Part shown: positions 11,039-18,937 of the stretch, one piece after another
Layout: each line of letters starts with the position of its first letter
How positions within the stretch are numbered: the first letter of the stretch is position 1
NCBI GenBank assembly: GCA_937135955.1
Contig: CAKZOB010000071.1
Location: 1-43,134, forward strand
Reading direction: 5' to 3'
From: an uncultured Anaerolineales bacterium
GTDB taxonomy: Bacteria; Chloroflexota; Anaerolineae; Aggregatilineales; Aggregatilineaceae
DNA: 43,134 nt
The notes under the pieces: model-generated
Seen by the model: the letters and a program-made list of their open reading frames with translations, nothing else
What the model was told of the DNA's origin: nothing
Database searches by the model: none
Position numbers and translations under genes: made by a program

Positions 11039-11410
11039 TCATATCAGTTTGGCCAGGTCGCTGGCAGCCCGTTTCATGTCCAGGAAGACCAACCCCAGCT
11101 TGGCGTTCTCGCGGACTAGCGCGGTCAGCACGGCTTCTTCTCCTACCGACATCAGGATGACGAAGCCGCTGTTTCCCCGAACGTAGACCTGCTCCAGCGT
11201 GCCACGTCCCAGCTCGCTGGCAATGCGTTCGCCAAGGGCGAGCATGGCTGCCGACATCGCCGAGACGCGATCCTCTTCGACTTCGGCAGGCAAAGCGGAG
11301 GCCATAATCAGGCCGTCAATGCTCACGACAGCCGAGGCTTCGATATCGGTGGTGGAAGTCTGCAGCTCGCGCAGGCGGTCAACCATCAGCTCAGTCCGCG
11401 ACCGTGCCAT
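11039..11410 (-). CDS. Roadblock/LC7-domain protein
   Basis: The 123-residue protein fits the Roadblock/LC7 (MglB-like) fold along its whole length: an N-terminal helix (LMVDRLRELQTSTTDIEAS), VVSIDGLIMAS, the helix MSAAMLALGERIASELG, and VRGNSGFVILMSVGEEAVLTALV. Such proteins form dimers and often act as GTPase-activating or scaffold partners of small Ras-like GTPases such as MglA. No GTPase gene is adjacent here. The ATG has AAAGGAG nine bases upstream. An inverted repeat lies over a TATACT box upstream (see separate entry). The product is cytoplasmic, without extra domains. Confidence 0.88.
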   Translation of the reverse strand: MARSRTELMVDRLRELQTSTTDIEASAVVSIDGLIMASALPAEVEEDRVSAMSAAMLALGERIASELGRGTLEQVYVRGNSGFVILMSVGEEAVLTALVRENAKLGLVFLDMKRAASDLAKLI

Positions 11411-11436
11411 GAGATATGCTCCTTTCGCAGGCCGGA

Positions 11437-11456
11437 GAACAGTATACTCACTGTTC
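11437..11456 (-). promoter_or_regulatory. Inverted repeat overlapping a -10-like box upstream of the Roadblock gene
   Basis: GAACAGT (11437-11443) and ACTGTTC (11450-11456) form perfect 7-bp arms around a 6-bp centre. On the minus strand a TATACT box (11446-11441) lies within it, about 30 bp upstream of the ATG. No good -35 box is seen. It could be a repressor site. Confidence 0.4.
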
Positions 11457-11601
11457 CGGAAGGTGCGCTTCTCTTCGCCCGCTTATTGTACTCTACCGCT
11501 GTGGGCTTGCAAACCGTCAGCGTGCGCGTGCAGGGTAATCGCATCAAAACCAGCTAGCAGACCCATGGGCAGAAGTAAACTCAGGTGTGATCTGCTGGTT
11601 G

Positions 11602-11644
11602 ACCTCACCCCCGCTTGGCGCTGGCGCGAGGCTGGGGGTGAGGT
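11602..11644. repeat. Intergenic hairpin with CCTCACCCCC arms
   Basis: ACCTCACCCCC (11602-11612) is the exact reverse complement of 11634-11644, around a 21-base GC-rich loop with further partial pairing. The ends resemble those of the composite repeat at 29365-29470, suggesting a dispersed intergenic repeat family. No T-tract, so not a typical terminator. Confidence 0.55.
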
Positions 11645-11695
11645 AAAGCGGCAAGCGGTTTGATGCAATCCCCCCTGATTCGTTCATTGATCTGC

Positions 11696-11724
11696 TTGAC
11701 TGACCCATGAAATTGCCCCATAAT
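11696..11724 (+). promoter_or_regulatory. Promoter of the lacI-type/ABC sugar operon
   Basis: TTGACT (11696-11701) and CATAAT (11719-11724) with a 17-bp spacer, each five of six to consensus. Transcription should begin near 11731, just before the operator at 11738. Confidence 0.75.
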
Positions 11725-11737
11725 ATGAGAAACGTTC

Positions 11738-11753
11738 TGTGAAACGATTTACA
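11738..11753 (+). promoter_or_regulatory. LacI/CcpA-type operator
   Basis: TGTGAAACGATTTACA is an imperfect 16-bp palindrome centred on CG, with 12 of 16 positions symmetrical, the form of operators of LacI-family repressors. It lies at about +8 to +23 of the predicted start site, where bound repressor would block transcription. Autoregulation by the adjacent regulator is the simplest reading. Confidence 0.6.
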
Positions 11754-11808
11754 GCAAAGCCAGTAATTACCGTCAACGGTTATTCGCCTTAGGATATAGG
11801 CGTTTAAG

Positions 11809-12819
11809 GTGGCTCAGAAAGTTACTTTACGCGACGTAGCTCGGCATGCAGGCGTGTCGGTCACCACCGTGTCGAATGTAGTGCGTGGCTGGCCGTACAT
11901 TGCCGAAGAGACGCGCCTGAAGGTCGAGCAGGCCATCCAGGAGTTAGGCTATGTGCCGCACCCCATTGCCAAATGGCTGCGCCGCGGTTACACGCAGACG
12001 ATTGGCTTTGTTGTCCCCGACGTAACCAATTCCCACTTCGCTGCTCTGGTAGATACTGTCGAGAATATCGCCCGCGAACATGGCTACAGCGTGCTGGTAC
12101 TCAACACGCACGAAGACGAATTGCGCGAGGCGGAAGGAGTGCGCCTGCTGACCAGCGGCCTGGGCGATGGCATCCTGCTGGTACAGACAGCCAACGCCCT
12201 GCAAAATGGTAGTCTGTTGCGTGACGTGACGATCCCCGTGGTGGCCATCGATCGTGTGCGCGAGACTTTCAATGGCCCGTTCTGCAATGTGGACAACTTT
12301 GCGATAACGCGGCTAGCAATGCAGCATCTCTACGACCTGGGCCATCGGCGCATTGCGCATCTGGCCGGGCCGTCCACCGCGCTTTCGGCGCAGGATCGGG
12401 CTGAGAGCTACCGGCAGTTCATCCGCGAGGCGGGATTGGAGTACGAATACCTTTCGACTAACCCCAGTCAGTGGTGCTCGGACGAAGGATACCGGGCTAT
12501 GCATCAACTTCTGGATGAATCGGTGCGCCCTACGGCTGTGTTTGTCAGCAACGACCGTATGGCTGCCGGGGCGATCCATGCCGCGATTGAACGAGGGCTG
12601 CGCGTGCCTGAGGATATCTCACTGGTTGGGGTAGACGATATCGAACTCAGTCGCCATATTACTCCCCCTTTGACCACTGTTCGTCAGCCGTTGGAGGAGA
12701 TGGCGCGTATCGGGGTCGAGATGTTGCTGAAGTTAATTCAGGAGGAGCCGTTGGAACAACCCCATGTATCGTTAGCCCCCTCCTTGATTGTACGTGAGTC
12801 AACCGCTCCGCCACGGTGA
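11809..12819 (+). CDS. LacI-family transcriptional regulator
   Basis: The 336-residue regulator starts at GTG 11809, nine bases after AGGATATAGG. The N-terminal helix-turn-helix is [20 protein letters not shown] (about 5-24), followed by the hinge helix [10 protein letters not shown], and a periplasmic-binding-type effector domain (about 60-335: [43 protein letters not shown]). It binds a sugar or sugar-phosphate and controls the downstream genes. It is the first gene of an operon with an ABC ATPase, permease and binding protein, and an operator-like palindrome lies in its own leader, so repression of the entire locus is likely. The effector sugar cannot be told from sequence. Confidence 0.93.
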   Translation: MAQKVTLRDVARHAGVSVTTVSNVVRGWPYIAEETRLKVEQAIQELGYVPHPIAKWLRRGYTQTIGFVVPDVTNSHFAALVDTVENIAREHGYSVLVLNTHEDELREAEGVRLLTSGLGDGILLVQTANALQNGSLLRDVTIPVVAIDRVRETFNGPFCNVDNFAITRLAMQHLYDLGHRRIAHLAGPSTALSAQDRAESYRQFIREAGLEYEYLSTNPSQWCSDEGYRAMHQLLDESVRPTAVFVSNDRMAAGAIHAAIERGLRVPEDISLVGVDDIELSRHITPPLTTVRQPLEEMARIGVEMLLKLIQEEPLEQPHVSLAPSLIVRESTAPPR

Positions 12820-12829
12820 AGGGACAACG

Positions 12830-14368
12830 ATGAATGATCACTTCCTGTTGCGCATGATAGATATTCACAAAGCATTTCCGGGGGTCAAAGCGCTTGATGG
12901 CGTTTCCTTTGACGTCCGTCCCGGCGAGATTCACGGTCTGGTAGGCGAGAACGGCGCGGGCAAGTCCACCCTGATCAAGATTCTGTCCGGGGCCTATCAG
13001 CCCGACAGTGGCGTGATCGAATGGGAAGGGCAGCGCGTTCACATCACTGGCCCGCTTCACGCCCAGCGCCTGGGCATAGCCACGATCTACCAGGAGTTCA
13101 ACCTCATCCCGCCGCTAACCATTGCCGAAAACGTGTTCATTGGGCGGGAACCTGGGCGCGGTGCTTTCCTTAGCTGGCCGACTCTCTATCGTCAAACGCG
13201 CGCTGTTATTGATCGGCTGGGCATAGACCTGGACCCACGGCGCATTGTGCGCACGCTCAGCGTCGCCGAGCAGCAAATGGTTGAAGTGGCGCGCGCCCTT
13301 TCGATGAAATCGCGCCTGATCGTGATGGACGAGCCGACGGCTACCCTCACCGAGAACGAAGTAGGACAGCTCATGTCTATCATGCGCGAACTGAAGGCGC
13401 AGGGGCTGAGCATCATTTTCATTTCGCACCACATCGAGGAAGCCCTGCAAATCTGCGATCGCATCACTGTCTTGCGTGATGGTCGTCTGGTGGGCACGCG
13501 CGCCATCAATGAAGTGACGCTGGACGAGATCATCCGCATGATGGTGGGGCGTTCCATGAGCGAGTTGTTCCGGCGCTCCACCACCTACGCCACCGATGAG
13601 GTGGCGCTGCGCGTGCGCAATCTGAGCCGTAGCGGTAATGCCCGCGACCCTAACGCCATCGTGTTGCACAACATTAACTTCGAAGTGCGGCGCGGCGAGA
13701 TTCTGGGCATCGCCGGGCTGGTCGGCGCGGGGCGTACTGAACTGGCGCGCGCCATCTTCGGCGTAGATCGCTTTTCTTCGGGGCAGATCGAAATAGATGG
13801 GCGTCCAGTCAAGATCCGTTCGCCGCGTGATGCCATTCGCTATGGTCTGGGATTGGTGCCCGAAGACCGCAAACAACAGGCGTTGTTTCTGCGCCTGGCG
13901 GTGCGTACCAATATGAGTCTGGCAGCACTTGGCAGGCTGGTTCGCTTTGTGGACTTCGTCAGTGCGCGCGCCGAAAATGAATTGATCGAGAGCTACCGCA
14001 AAGCGCTCAATATTCACATGACAGGCCCCGAGCAGCGCGTGGCCAATCTGAGCGGCGGCAATCAGCAGAAAATCGTCATCGCCCGTTGGCTGGCGCTCAA
14101 GCCCAAAGTGCTGATCGTGGATGAGCCGACGCGCGGCATTGACGTGGCCGCCAAGGCGGAAGTCCATCAGTTACTCGATGAGCTGGCCCGCCAGGGCATT
14201 GCCATTATCATGATCTCGTCCGAGCTTCCTGAGATTCTGAGCATGAGCGACCGCATCATCACTCTGCGCGAAGGACGCCAGACGGGCGAATTTCTGCGCG
14301 AGGAAGCGACGGAAGAGACGCTCATGCACGCGATGGCGCTAGAACAAACCCCTGTATCTGTTGCCTGA
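12830..14368 (+). CDS. Sugar ABC transporter ATP-binding protein (RbsA/CUT2 type)
   Basis: The ATG at 12830 follows AAGGGAC and lies 10 bp after the regulator stop; a longer in-frame GTG start is not needed. The 512-residue protein carries two fused ATPase domains, as in RbsA, XylG and MglA. Domain 1 has Walker A GENGAGKST (39-47), signature LSVAEQQMVEVA and Walker B LIVMDEPTATL. Domain 2 has the usual degenerate P-loop GLVGAGRTEL, signature LSGGNQQK and Walker B LIVDEPTRGID. It powers import of a monosaccharide with the following permease and binding protein. Substrate not assignable. Confidence 0.95.
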   Translation: MNDHFLLRMIDIHKAFPGVKALDGVSFDVRPGEIHGLVGENGAGKSTLIKILSGAYQPDSGVIEWEGQRVHITGPLHAQRLGIATIYQEFNLIPPLTIAENVFIGREPGRGAFLSWPTLYRQTRAVIDRLGIDLDPRRIVRTLSVAEQQMVEVARALSMKSRLIVMDEPTATLTENEVGQLMSIMRELKAQGLSIIFISHHIEEALQICDRITVLRDGRLVGTRAINEVTLDEIIRMMVGRSMSELFRRSTTYATDEVALRVRNLSRSGNARDPNAIVLHNINFEVRRGEILGIAGLVGAGRTELARAIFGVDRFSSGQIEIDGRPVKIRSPRDAIRYGLGLVPEDRKQQALFLRLAVRTNMSLAALGRLVRFVDFVSARAENELIESYRKALNIHMTGPEQRVANLSGGNQQKIVIARWLALKPKVLIVDEPTRGIDVAAKAEVHQLLDELARQGIAIIMISSELPEILSMSDRIITLREGRQTGEFLREEATEETLMHAMALEQTPVSVA

Positions 14369-14376
14369 GGAACATC

Positions 14377-15411
14377 ATGAACCAAGCTTTGCAGACACCT
14401 ACTTCTACTTTGTTGCGCATCACCCGTCGTCTCAACCTTATAGAGATCATAGGCCGTTTTGCACCGCTTTTGTTCCTGATCACCCTGGTAGTCGTCTTTG
14501 GCTCACTGGAGCCACGATTTCTCACCAAGCTGAACCTGCTCAACGTGTTGCGGCAGGTCTCTATCACCGGCCTGATTGCCATCGGCATGACCTATGTCAT
14601 CCTGACTTCTGGCATTGACCTGTCAGTTGGGTCGTTGCTGGCGTTCGCTGGTGTGGTTTCGGCAGCCGTCGCCAAGGGAGGCACGGGGACCTGGTTGCGC
14701 AGCACCACTGGCGAACAGGGGTACGGTGTGACGCTGGCCGTGCTCGCTGCCATCGGCATCGGAATCGCGGGAGGCTTGATCCAGGGCATCGCTATCACGC
14801 GCCTGGGCGTACCGCCCTTTGTGGTGACCCTGGGCGGCATGTCCGCTTTCCGTGGGGCGACGCTCCTGTTCTCCAATGGCGGGCCGATCAGTGGCTTTTC
14901 CAAGGATTTCCGCTATTGGGGCCAGGGCAAGGTCTTTGGTGATATCCCCATCCTGGCACTCGTTTTCCTGGGCTTTGCGCTTGTTGCTCACATCATCTTA
15001 CGTTACACGCGCTATGGGCGACATATCTACGCTGTGGGAGCGAATCCAGAAGCAGCGCGGTTGTCTGGCCTTAATGTCAAGCTGCTGATCACCAGTGTGT
15101 ACGTCATCGTGGGGTTCTTCTGCGGGTTGTCGGGCTATCTACTGGCTTCCCGTTTGAATTCTGCGGAGGCCGTGGCCGGTGTCGGCTACGAACTCACGGT
15201 GATCGCGTCCGTAGTGATTGGCGGCACCAGCCTGTTCGGCGGCGAGGGCGGCATCCCCGGCACAGTGGTTGGGGCATTGCTCATTGGTGTGTTGACCAAT
15301 GGCCTGGTGTTGATGAACGTCTCTACCTACATTCAGCAGATTATCATCGGGGCCATCATCGTACTGGCTGTCGCCTTCGACCGCTTCATTAAATCCAAGC
15401 GGCGGGTATGA
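14377..15411 (+). CDS. Sugar ABC transporter permease (RbsC/CUT2 type)
   Basis: The 344-residue integral membrane protein has eight or more hydrophobic segments, e.g. FAPLLFLITLVVVFGSL and VTLAVLAAIGIGIAGGLIQG. Family motifs include GMTYVILTSGIDLSVGS near 75-90 and VGANPEAARLSGLNV in the cytoplasmic coupling loop, and GGTSLFGGEGGIPGTVVGAL. It forms the membrane channel with the preceding ATPase, 8 bp away and with GAGG before the ATG. Length and topology fit RbsC/XylH-type permeases. Confidence 0.95.
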   Translation: MNQALQTPTSTLLRITRRLNLIEIIGRFAPLLFLITLVVVFGSLEPRFLTKLNLLNVLRQVSITGLIAIGMTYVILTSGIDLSVGSLLAFAGVVSAAVAKGGTGTWLRSTTGEQGYGVTLAVLAAIGIGIAGGLIQGIAITRLGVPPFVVTLGGMSAFRGATLLFSNGGPISGFSKDFRYWGQGKVFGDIPILALVFLGFALVAHIILRYTRYGRHIYAVGANPEAARLSGLNVKLLITSVYVIVGFFCGLSGYLLASRLNSAEAVAGVGYELTVIASVVIGGTSLFGGEGGIPGTVVGALLIGVLTNGLVLMNVSTYIQQIIIGAIIVLAVAFDRFIKSKRRV

Positions 15412-15503
15412 ATCGCGAGAGGAGGTGTACTGGCTGCAAACATCTTTGTGTCTTGCGCATATTGTTTACCTGTCAAGAATTCTGATTTCAAGGAGGAAAG
15501 AAC

Positions 15504-17354
15504 ATGAAACCCCGGATTTGGCTATACACGCTGATCTTGCTGGCAATGGTTCTGTCTCCGCTGACTGTTACTGCCCAGGAAGACAAGCCGCTGGTGATAG
15601 CGAGTTCGATGCCGGACATGGCGTTCCCGTTCTTTGTGCACATGCAGGCGCAGATTCGGGCGGAGGTAGCGGCGCAGGGCAACATCGAGTTGCTGGAGTT
15701 GGACGGGCAGGACAAGGTTGAGAAGCAGACGGCGGATGTGGAGGCGGCCATAGCCAAGGGAATAGACGCGCTGATCATCAGCCCGAAGCAGGTGGACGCG
15801 ATGGCGCCGGCGGTGCAGGAAGCGGTGGATGCGGGGGTGGTGGTGGTGACCATTGACCGTCGCATCGAGGGGGTAGAGGGCATCCTGGCGCATGTAGGTG
15901 CGGACAATGTGCGCGGAGGCGAGCTGCAGGCCGAGTGGGTGGTGGAGAACTACCCCGATGGTGCGCGGGTGTTCGTGCTGTTGGGGACGCCTGGGGCAGG
16001 GCCAGCCATTGACCGCGCGGCGGGGGTGCACAATGTGCTGGACCCGCTGAAGGACAAGTATCCGATTGTGTTTGAGCAGACGGCCAACTTCCGCCGCGAC
16101 GACGGGCTGAAGGTGACGGAAGCGGGTCTGGCGGGGTTGGACGAGCCGCCGGATGTGATCATTGCGGCCAACGATGACATGGCGCTGGGGGCGCTGGAAG
16201 CGGTCAAGGCGCTGGGGTTGGAAGACCGGATTGCGGTGATCGGCTTCGATGCGCTGCCGGAGGCGATTGCGTCGGTGCGCGATGGTGGGCTGGCGGGCAC
16301 GATCGAGCAGCATCCTGGCGGGCAGAGCCGCACTGCGGTGCAGATTGTGGTCAACTACCTGCGCAAGGGCCAGAAGCCCGAAAGCGATGTCGTCCTGCTT
16401 GAGCCGGTCATGATCACCAAGGACAACCTCAGCGAAGCGGAGCGCATCGGCGAGGTGGAGCCGGTCGAAGAGGCCAAGCCGCTGGTGATAGCGAGTTCGA
16501 TGCCGGACATGGCGTTCCCGTTCTTTGTGCACATGCAGGCGCAGATTCGGGCGGAGGTAGCGGCGCAGGGCAACATCGAGTTGCTGGAGTTGGACGGGCA
16601 GGACAAGGTTGAGAAGCAGACGGCGGATGTGGAGGCGGCCATAGCCAAGGGAATAGACGCGCTGATCATCAGCCCGAAGCAGGTGGACGCGATGGCGCCG
16701 GCGGTGCAGGAAGCGGTGGATGCGGGGGTGGTGGTGGTGACCATTGACCGTCGCATCGAGGGGGTAGAGGGCATCCTGGCGCATGTAGGTGCGGACAATG
16801 TGCGCGGAGGCGAGCTGCAGGCCGAGTGGGTGGTGGAGAACTACCCCGATGGTGCGCGGGTGTTCGTGCTGTTGGGGACGCCTGGGGCAGGGCCAGCCAT
16901 TGACCGCGCGGCGGGGGTGCACAATGTGCTGGACCCGCTGAAGGACAAGTATCCGATTGTGTTTGAGCAGACGGCCAACTTCCGCCGCGACGACGGGCTG
17001 AAGGTGACGGAAGCGGGTCTGGCGGGGTTGGACGAGCCGCCGGATGTGATCATTGCGGCCAACGATGACATGGCGCTGGGGGCGCTGGAAGCGGTCAAGG
17101 CGCTGGGGTTGGAAGACCGGATTGCGGTGATCGGCTTCGATGCGCTGCCGGAGGCGATTGCGTCGGTGCGCGATGGTGGGCTGGCGGGCACGATCGAGCA
17201 GCATCCTGGCGGGCAGAGCCGCACTGCGGTGCAGATTGTGGTCAACTACCTGCGCAAGGGCCAGAAGCCCGAAAGCGATGTCGTCCTGCTTGAGCCGGTC
17301 ATGATCACCAAGGACAACCTCAGCGAAGCGGAGCGCATCGGCGAGGTGCAATAA
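15504..17354 (+). CDS. Sugar ABC transporter substrate-binding protein with two identical binding domains
   Basis: The ATG follows AAGGAGGAAAGAAC, a very strong ribosome site. Residues 1-25 are a signal peptide (basic start, core LYTLILLAMVLSPLTV, likely cleaved after TVTA); there is no lipobox cysteine. Residues 28-318 form a type I periplasmic-binding protein of the RbsB family (VIASSMPDMAFPFF, IDALIISPKQ, VVVTIDRRIEGV, IIAANDDMALGALEAVKALG, IAVIGFDALPEAI). Residues 325-615 repeat it without a single change, joined by the short linker EPVEEA. Usual members have one domain and about 320 residues, so this 616-residue protein is a tandem dimer. It should capture the sugar outside the membrane for the upstream ATPase and permease. 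A good terminator follows. Confidence 0.93.
   Translation: MKPRIWLYTLILLAMVLSPLTVTAQEDKPLVIASSMPDMAFPFFVHMQAQIRAEVAAQGNIELLELDGQDKVEKQTADVEAAIAKGIDALIISPKQVDAMAPAVQEAVDAGVVVVTIDRRIEGVEGILAHVGADNVRGGELQAEWVVENYPDGARVFVLLGTPGAGPAIDRAAGVHNVLDPLKDKYPIVFEQTANFRRDDGLKVTEAGLAGLDEPPDVIIAANDDMALGALEAVKALGLEDRIAVIGFDALPEAIASVRDGGLAGTIEQHPGGQSRTAVQIVVNYLRKGQKPESDVVLLEPVMITKDNLSEAERIGEVEPVEEAKPLVIASSMPDMAFPFFVHMQAQIRAEVAAQGNIELLELDGQDKVEKQTADVEAAIAKGIDALIISPKQVDAMAPAVQEAVDAGVVVVTIDRRIEGVEGILAHVGADNVRGGELQAEWVVENYPDGARVFVLLGTPGAGPAIDRAAGVHNVLDPLKDKYPIVFEQTANFRRDDGLKVTEAGLAGLDEPPDVIIAANDDMALGALEAVKALGLEDRIAVIGFDALPEAIASVRDGGLAGTIEQHPGGQSRTAVQIVVNYLRKGQKPESDVVLLEPVMITKDNLSEAERIGEVQ
15584..16457 (+). repeat. 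Perfect direct repeat, copy 1 (874 bp)
   Basis: Identical base for base to 16475-17348 (offset 891 bp, 297 codons). It covers the whole mature binding domain of the substrate-binding protein. The two copies are separated by 17 bp (16458-16474) that match neither the sequence before copy 1 nor that after copy 2. Confidence 0.97.
16475..17348 (+). repeat. Perfect direct repeat, copy 2 (874 bp)
   Basis: Second copy of the repeat at 15584-16457, in frame with the first. It ends 6 bp before the end of the gene: only one further codon (CAA) and the TAA stop follow. Confidence 0.97.
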
Positions 17355-17363
17355 GGTTTGACA

Positions 17364-17411
17364 GGGATGATGGGGTACAGGCCATGCCTGGCTCCGTCAT
17401 CCCTTTTTTTT
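17364..17411 (+). terminator. Rho-independent terminator after the sugar transporter operon
   Basis: A 13-bp stem (17364-17376 with 17391-17403, two or three G-U pairs) begins GGGATGA and ends TCATCCC, with an inner CAGGC/GCCTG stem, followed by eight T (17404-17411). It starts 9 bp after the binding-protein stop. Confidence 0.93.
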
Positions 17412-17517
17412 GACACCGGACGGTCTATTGTTGTTGTCTGAGACCGGCATCGGGATCGAGGGCGGATGGTCAGGCCGCCGTTGTTTCATCCTGACCCTGT
17501 ATACTAAGGGGTAATAG

Positions 17518-18738
17518 ATGGACGGTAAGAACGTTCGCCAACTCACCACTCAAGCTCTGGAACAGGGCGCGGGGATCGTGCGCCTGTGGCCTACGTGGGT
17601 TCCGCGTGTCTTCTGCGTCCCCGGACGTCGCCTGCGTCTGCATCCCGACGATCTATACGCGCTGGGTGGGCATCGCGGCGGCATTGACGAGCGCTGGTTT
17701 TCGTCCACCACGCCCGCCGACAATGGCCCCGGCACGCCCGAAGACGAGGGGCTGAGCTATATCTACGTGGACGATAAGCAAAAGGTGACCCTGCGCGACG
17801 CCCTGGACGAGATGAAGGTGGAGTTCCTGGGGCAAGATGTGGTGGACAAGTACGGCGGTTGGGTGATGTACAGCAAGTTCTTCGACAACATGTACCCGCT
17901 GCCTCATCACCTGCATCAGACTGATGAGAAAGCCGCCGACGTAGGGCGTGTGGGCAAGCCCGAAGCCTATTTCTTCCCCGCGCAGTACAACTTCGCGCTG
18001 AACACCTATCCCTACACTTTCTTCGGCTTGGAGCCGGGCACGACTGTGGAGCAGGTGGTGGATTGCCTGAAACGCTGGAGCGAAGGAGACAACGGCATCC
18101 TTGGTCTGTCGAAGGCCTATCGGCTCCAGGTTGACACCGGCTGGTATGTTCCCCCTGGAATCCTGCATGCGCCGGGGACGCTGTGCACCTACGAACCGCA
18201 ACGGGCCAGCGACGTGTTCTCGATGTGGCAATCGCTGGTGGCGGACTATCAGGTCATTGACCGTTCGTTGCTGGTCAAGGATGTGCCGCCCGATAAGCAC
18301 TACGACTACGACTATCTCATCTCCCTATTGGACTGGGAAAGCAACACCGATCCACAGTTCAAGGAACATCATTTCCTCACACCTCTACCGGCGGGCGATC
18401 CCCAGGCCATGAAGAGCGAAGGGTATCTGGACGAATGGATCGTCTATGGTAGTGAGTGGTTCAGCGCCAAGCGGCTGACTGTCCTGCCAGGGCGCACTGT
18501 CACCATCAAAGACCCGGTAGCCTATGGCCTGATCTGTGTACAGGGCTACGGGCGTTTTGGGCCACACCCGATTTCCAGCCCCACGATGATCCGCTTCGGG
18601 CAGATGACCGAGGACGAGTTCTTCGTCACTGTCAAGGCGGCGCAGCAGGGTGTGACCATCACCAACCTGAGCACGACCGAGCCGCTGGTGATCCTCAAGC
18701 ACTTCAACCCCGGTCATCCGGAAATGCCCGGCAAGTGA
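17518..18738 (+). CDS. Cupin protein resembling class I mannose-6-phosphate isomerase
   Basis: The 406-residue protein starts at ATG 17518 after AAGGGG. Two stretches recall zinc-dependent phosphomannose isomerases: PHHLHQTDEKAADVG (H130, H131, H133, like the LHP(N)DE-x-A motif) with Glu149 in GKPEAYF, and GWYVPPGILHAPG (207-219, H217), like the VPAGTLHA metal-site strand. Between them is a helical insertion (EPGTTVEQVVDCLKRW), as in that family. The C-terminal third (DEWIVYGSEWFSAKRLTV ... VQGYGRF) is a second cupin barrel. It follows the sugar transporter after a terminator, so it has its own transcription start or read-through. A role as isomerase for the imported sugar is plausible, but the substrate is unknown and it is too divergent to name manA. 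Confidence 0.65.
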   Translation: MDGKNVRQLTTQALEQGAGIVRLWPTWVPRVFCVPGRRLRLHPDDLYALGGHRGGIDERWFSSTTPADNGPGTPEDEGLSYIYVDDKQKVTLRDALDEMKVEFLGQDVVDKYGGWVMYSKFFDNMYPLPHHLHQTDEKAADVGRVGKPEAYFFPAQYNFALNTYPYTFFGLEPGTTVEQVVDCLKRWSEGDNGILGLSKAYRLQVDTGWYVPPGILHAPGTLCTYEPQRASDVFSMWQSLVADYQVIDRSLLVKDVPPDKHYDYDYLISLLDWESNTDPQFKEHHFLTPLPAGDPQAMKSEGYLDEWIVYGSEWFSAKRLTVLPGRTVTIKDPVAYGLICVQGYGRFGPHPISSPTMIRFGQMTEDEFFVTVKAAQQGVTITNLSTTEPLVILKHFNPGHPEMPGK

Positions 18739-18781
18739 TCGGGCAGGTATCAGCGCGCATGTAATCAACCGCCTGGCTGCC

Positions 18782-18818
18782 AGAGACTCCCGGAGTCCGC
18801 GAGACTTCGGGAGTCTCT
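18782..18818. repeat. Large hairpin after the cupin gene
   Basis: AGAGACTCCCG (18782-18792) is the exact reverse complement of 18808-18818, and the 15-base loop can pair further (AGTC with GACT). No T-tract follows on either side, so it is either a factor-assisted terminator or an intergenic palindrome. The rest of 18739-18937 shows no gene. Confidence 0.6.
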
Positions 18819-18937
18819 CCGGTAGGTCGCTGCAACCCATGCCTGGTCCCTTGTCCGGCAGCCTGCAGCGGGTTTTCACGCTCCGTGGTACAAAGATAAC
18901 AGCGAATCAGAATCAGATAGCTCTGAAAGGCCAGAGG

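Larger units (their letters stand above)
11411..11808. other. Intergenic region between divergent Roadblock and lacI-type genes
   Basis: About 400 bp without a supported gene. It holds an inverted repeat at 11437-11456, a large hairpin at 11602-11644, a sigma-70-type promoter at 11696-11724 and a LacI-type operator at 11738-11753. No coding signal is visible in the remainder. Confidence 0.7.

Noticed and set aside
15416-15503. Strong Shine-Dalgarno-like GAGAGGAGGTG about 80 bp before the binding-protein gene, followed by a GTG frame
   Set aside because: The frame runs out of phase into the binding-protein gene and looks non-coding; a leader peptide cannot be excluded but is unsupported.
15522-17351. 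A 609-codon open frame on the strand opposite the substrate-binding protein
   Set aside because: It arises from the G-ending codon bias of the real gene, is doubled by the repeat, and has a His/Arg-rich, non-protein-like composition.
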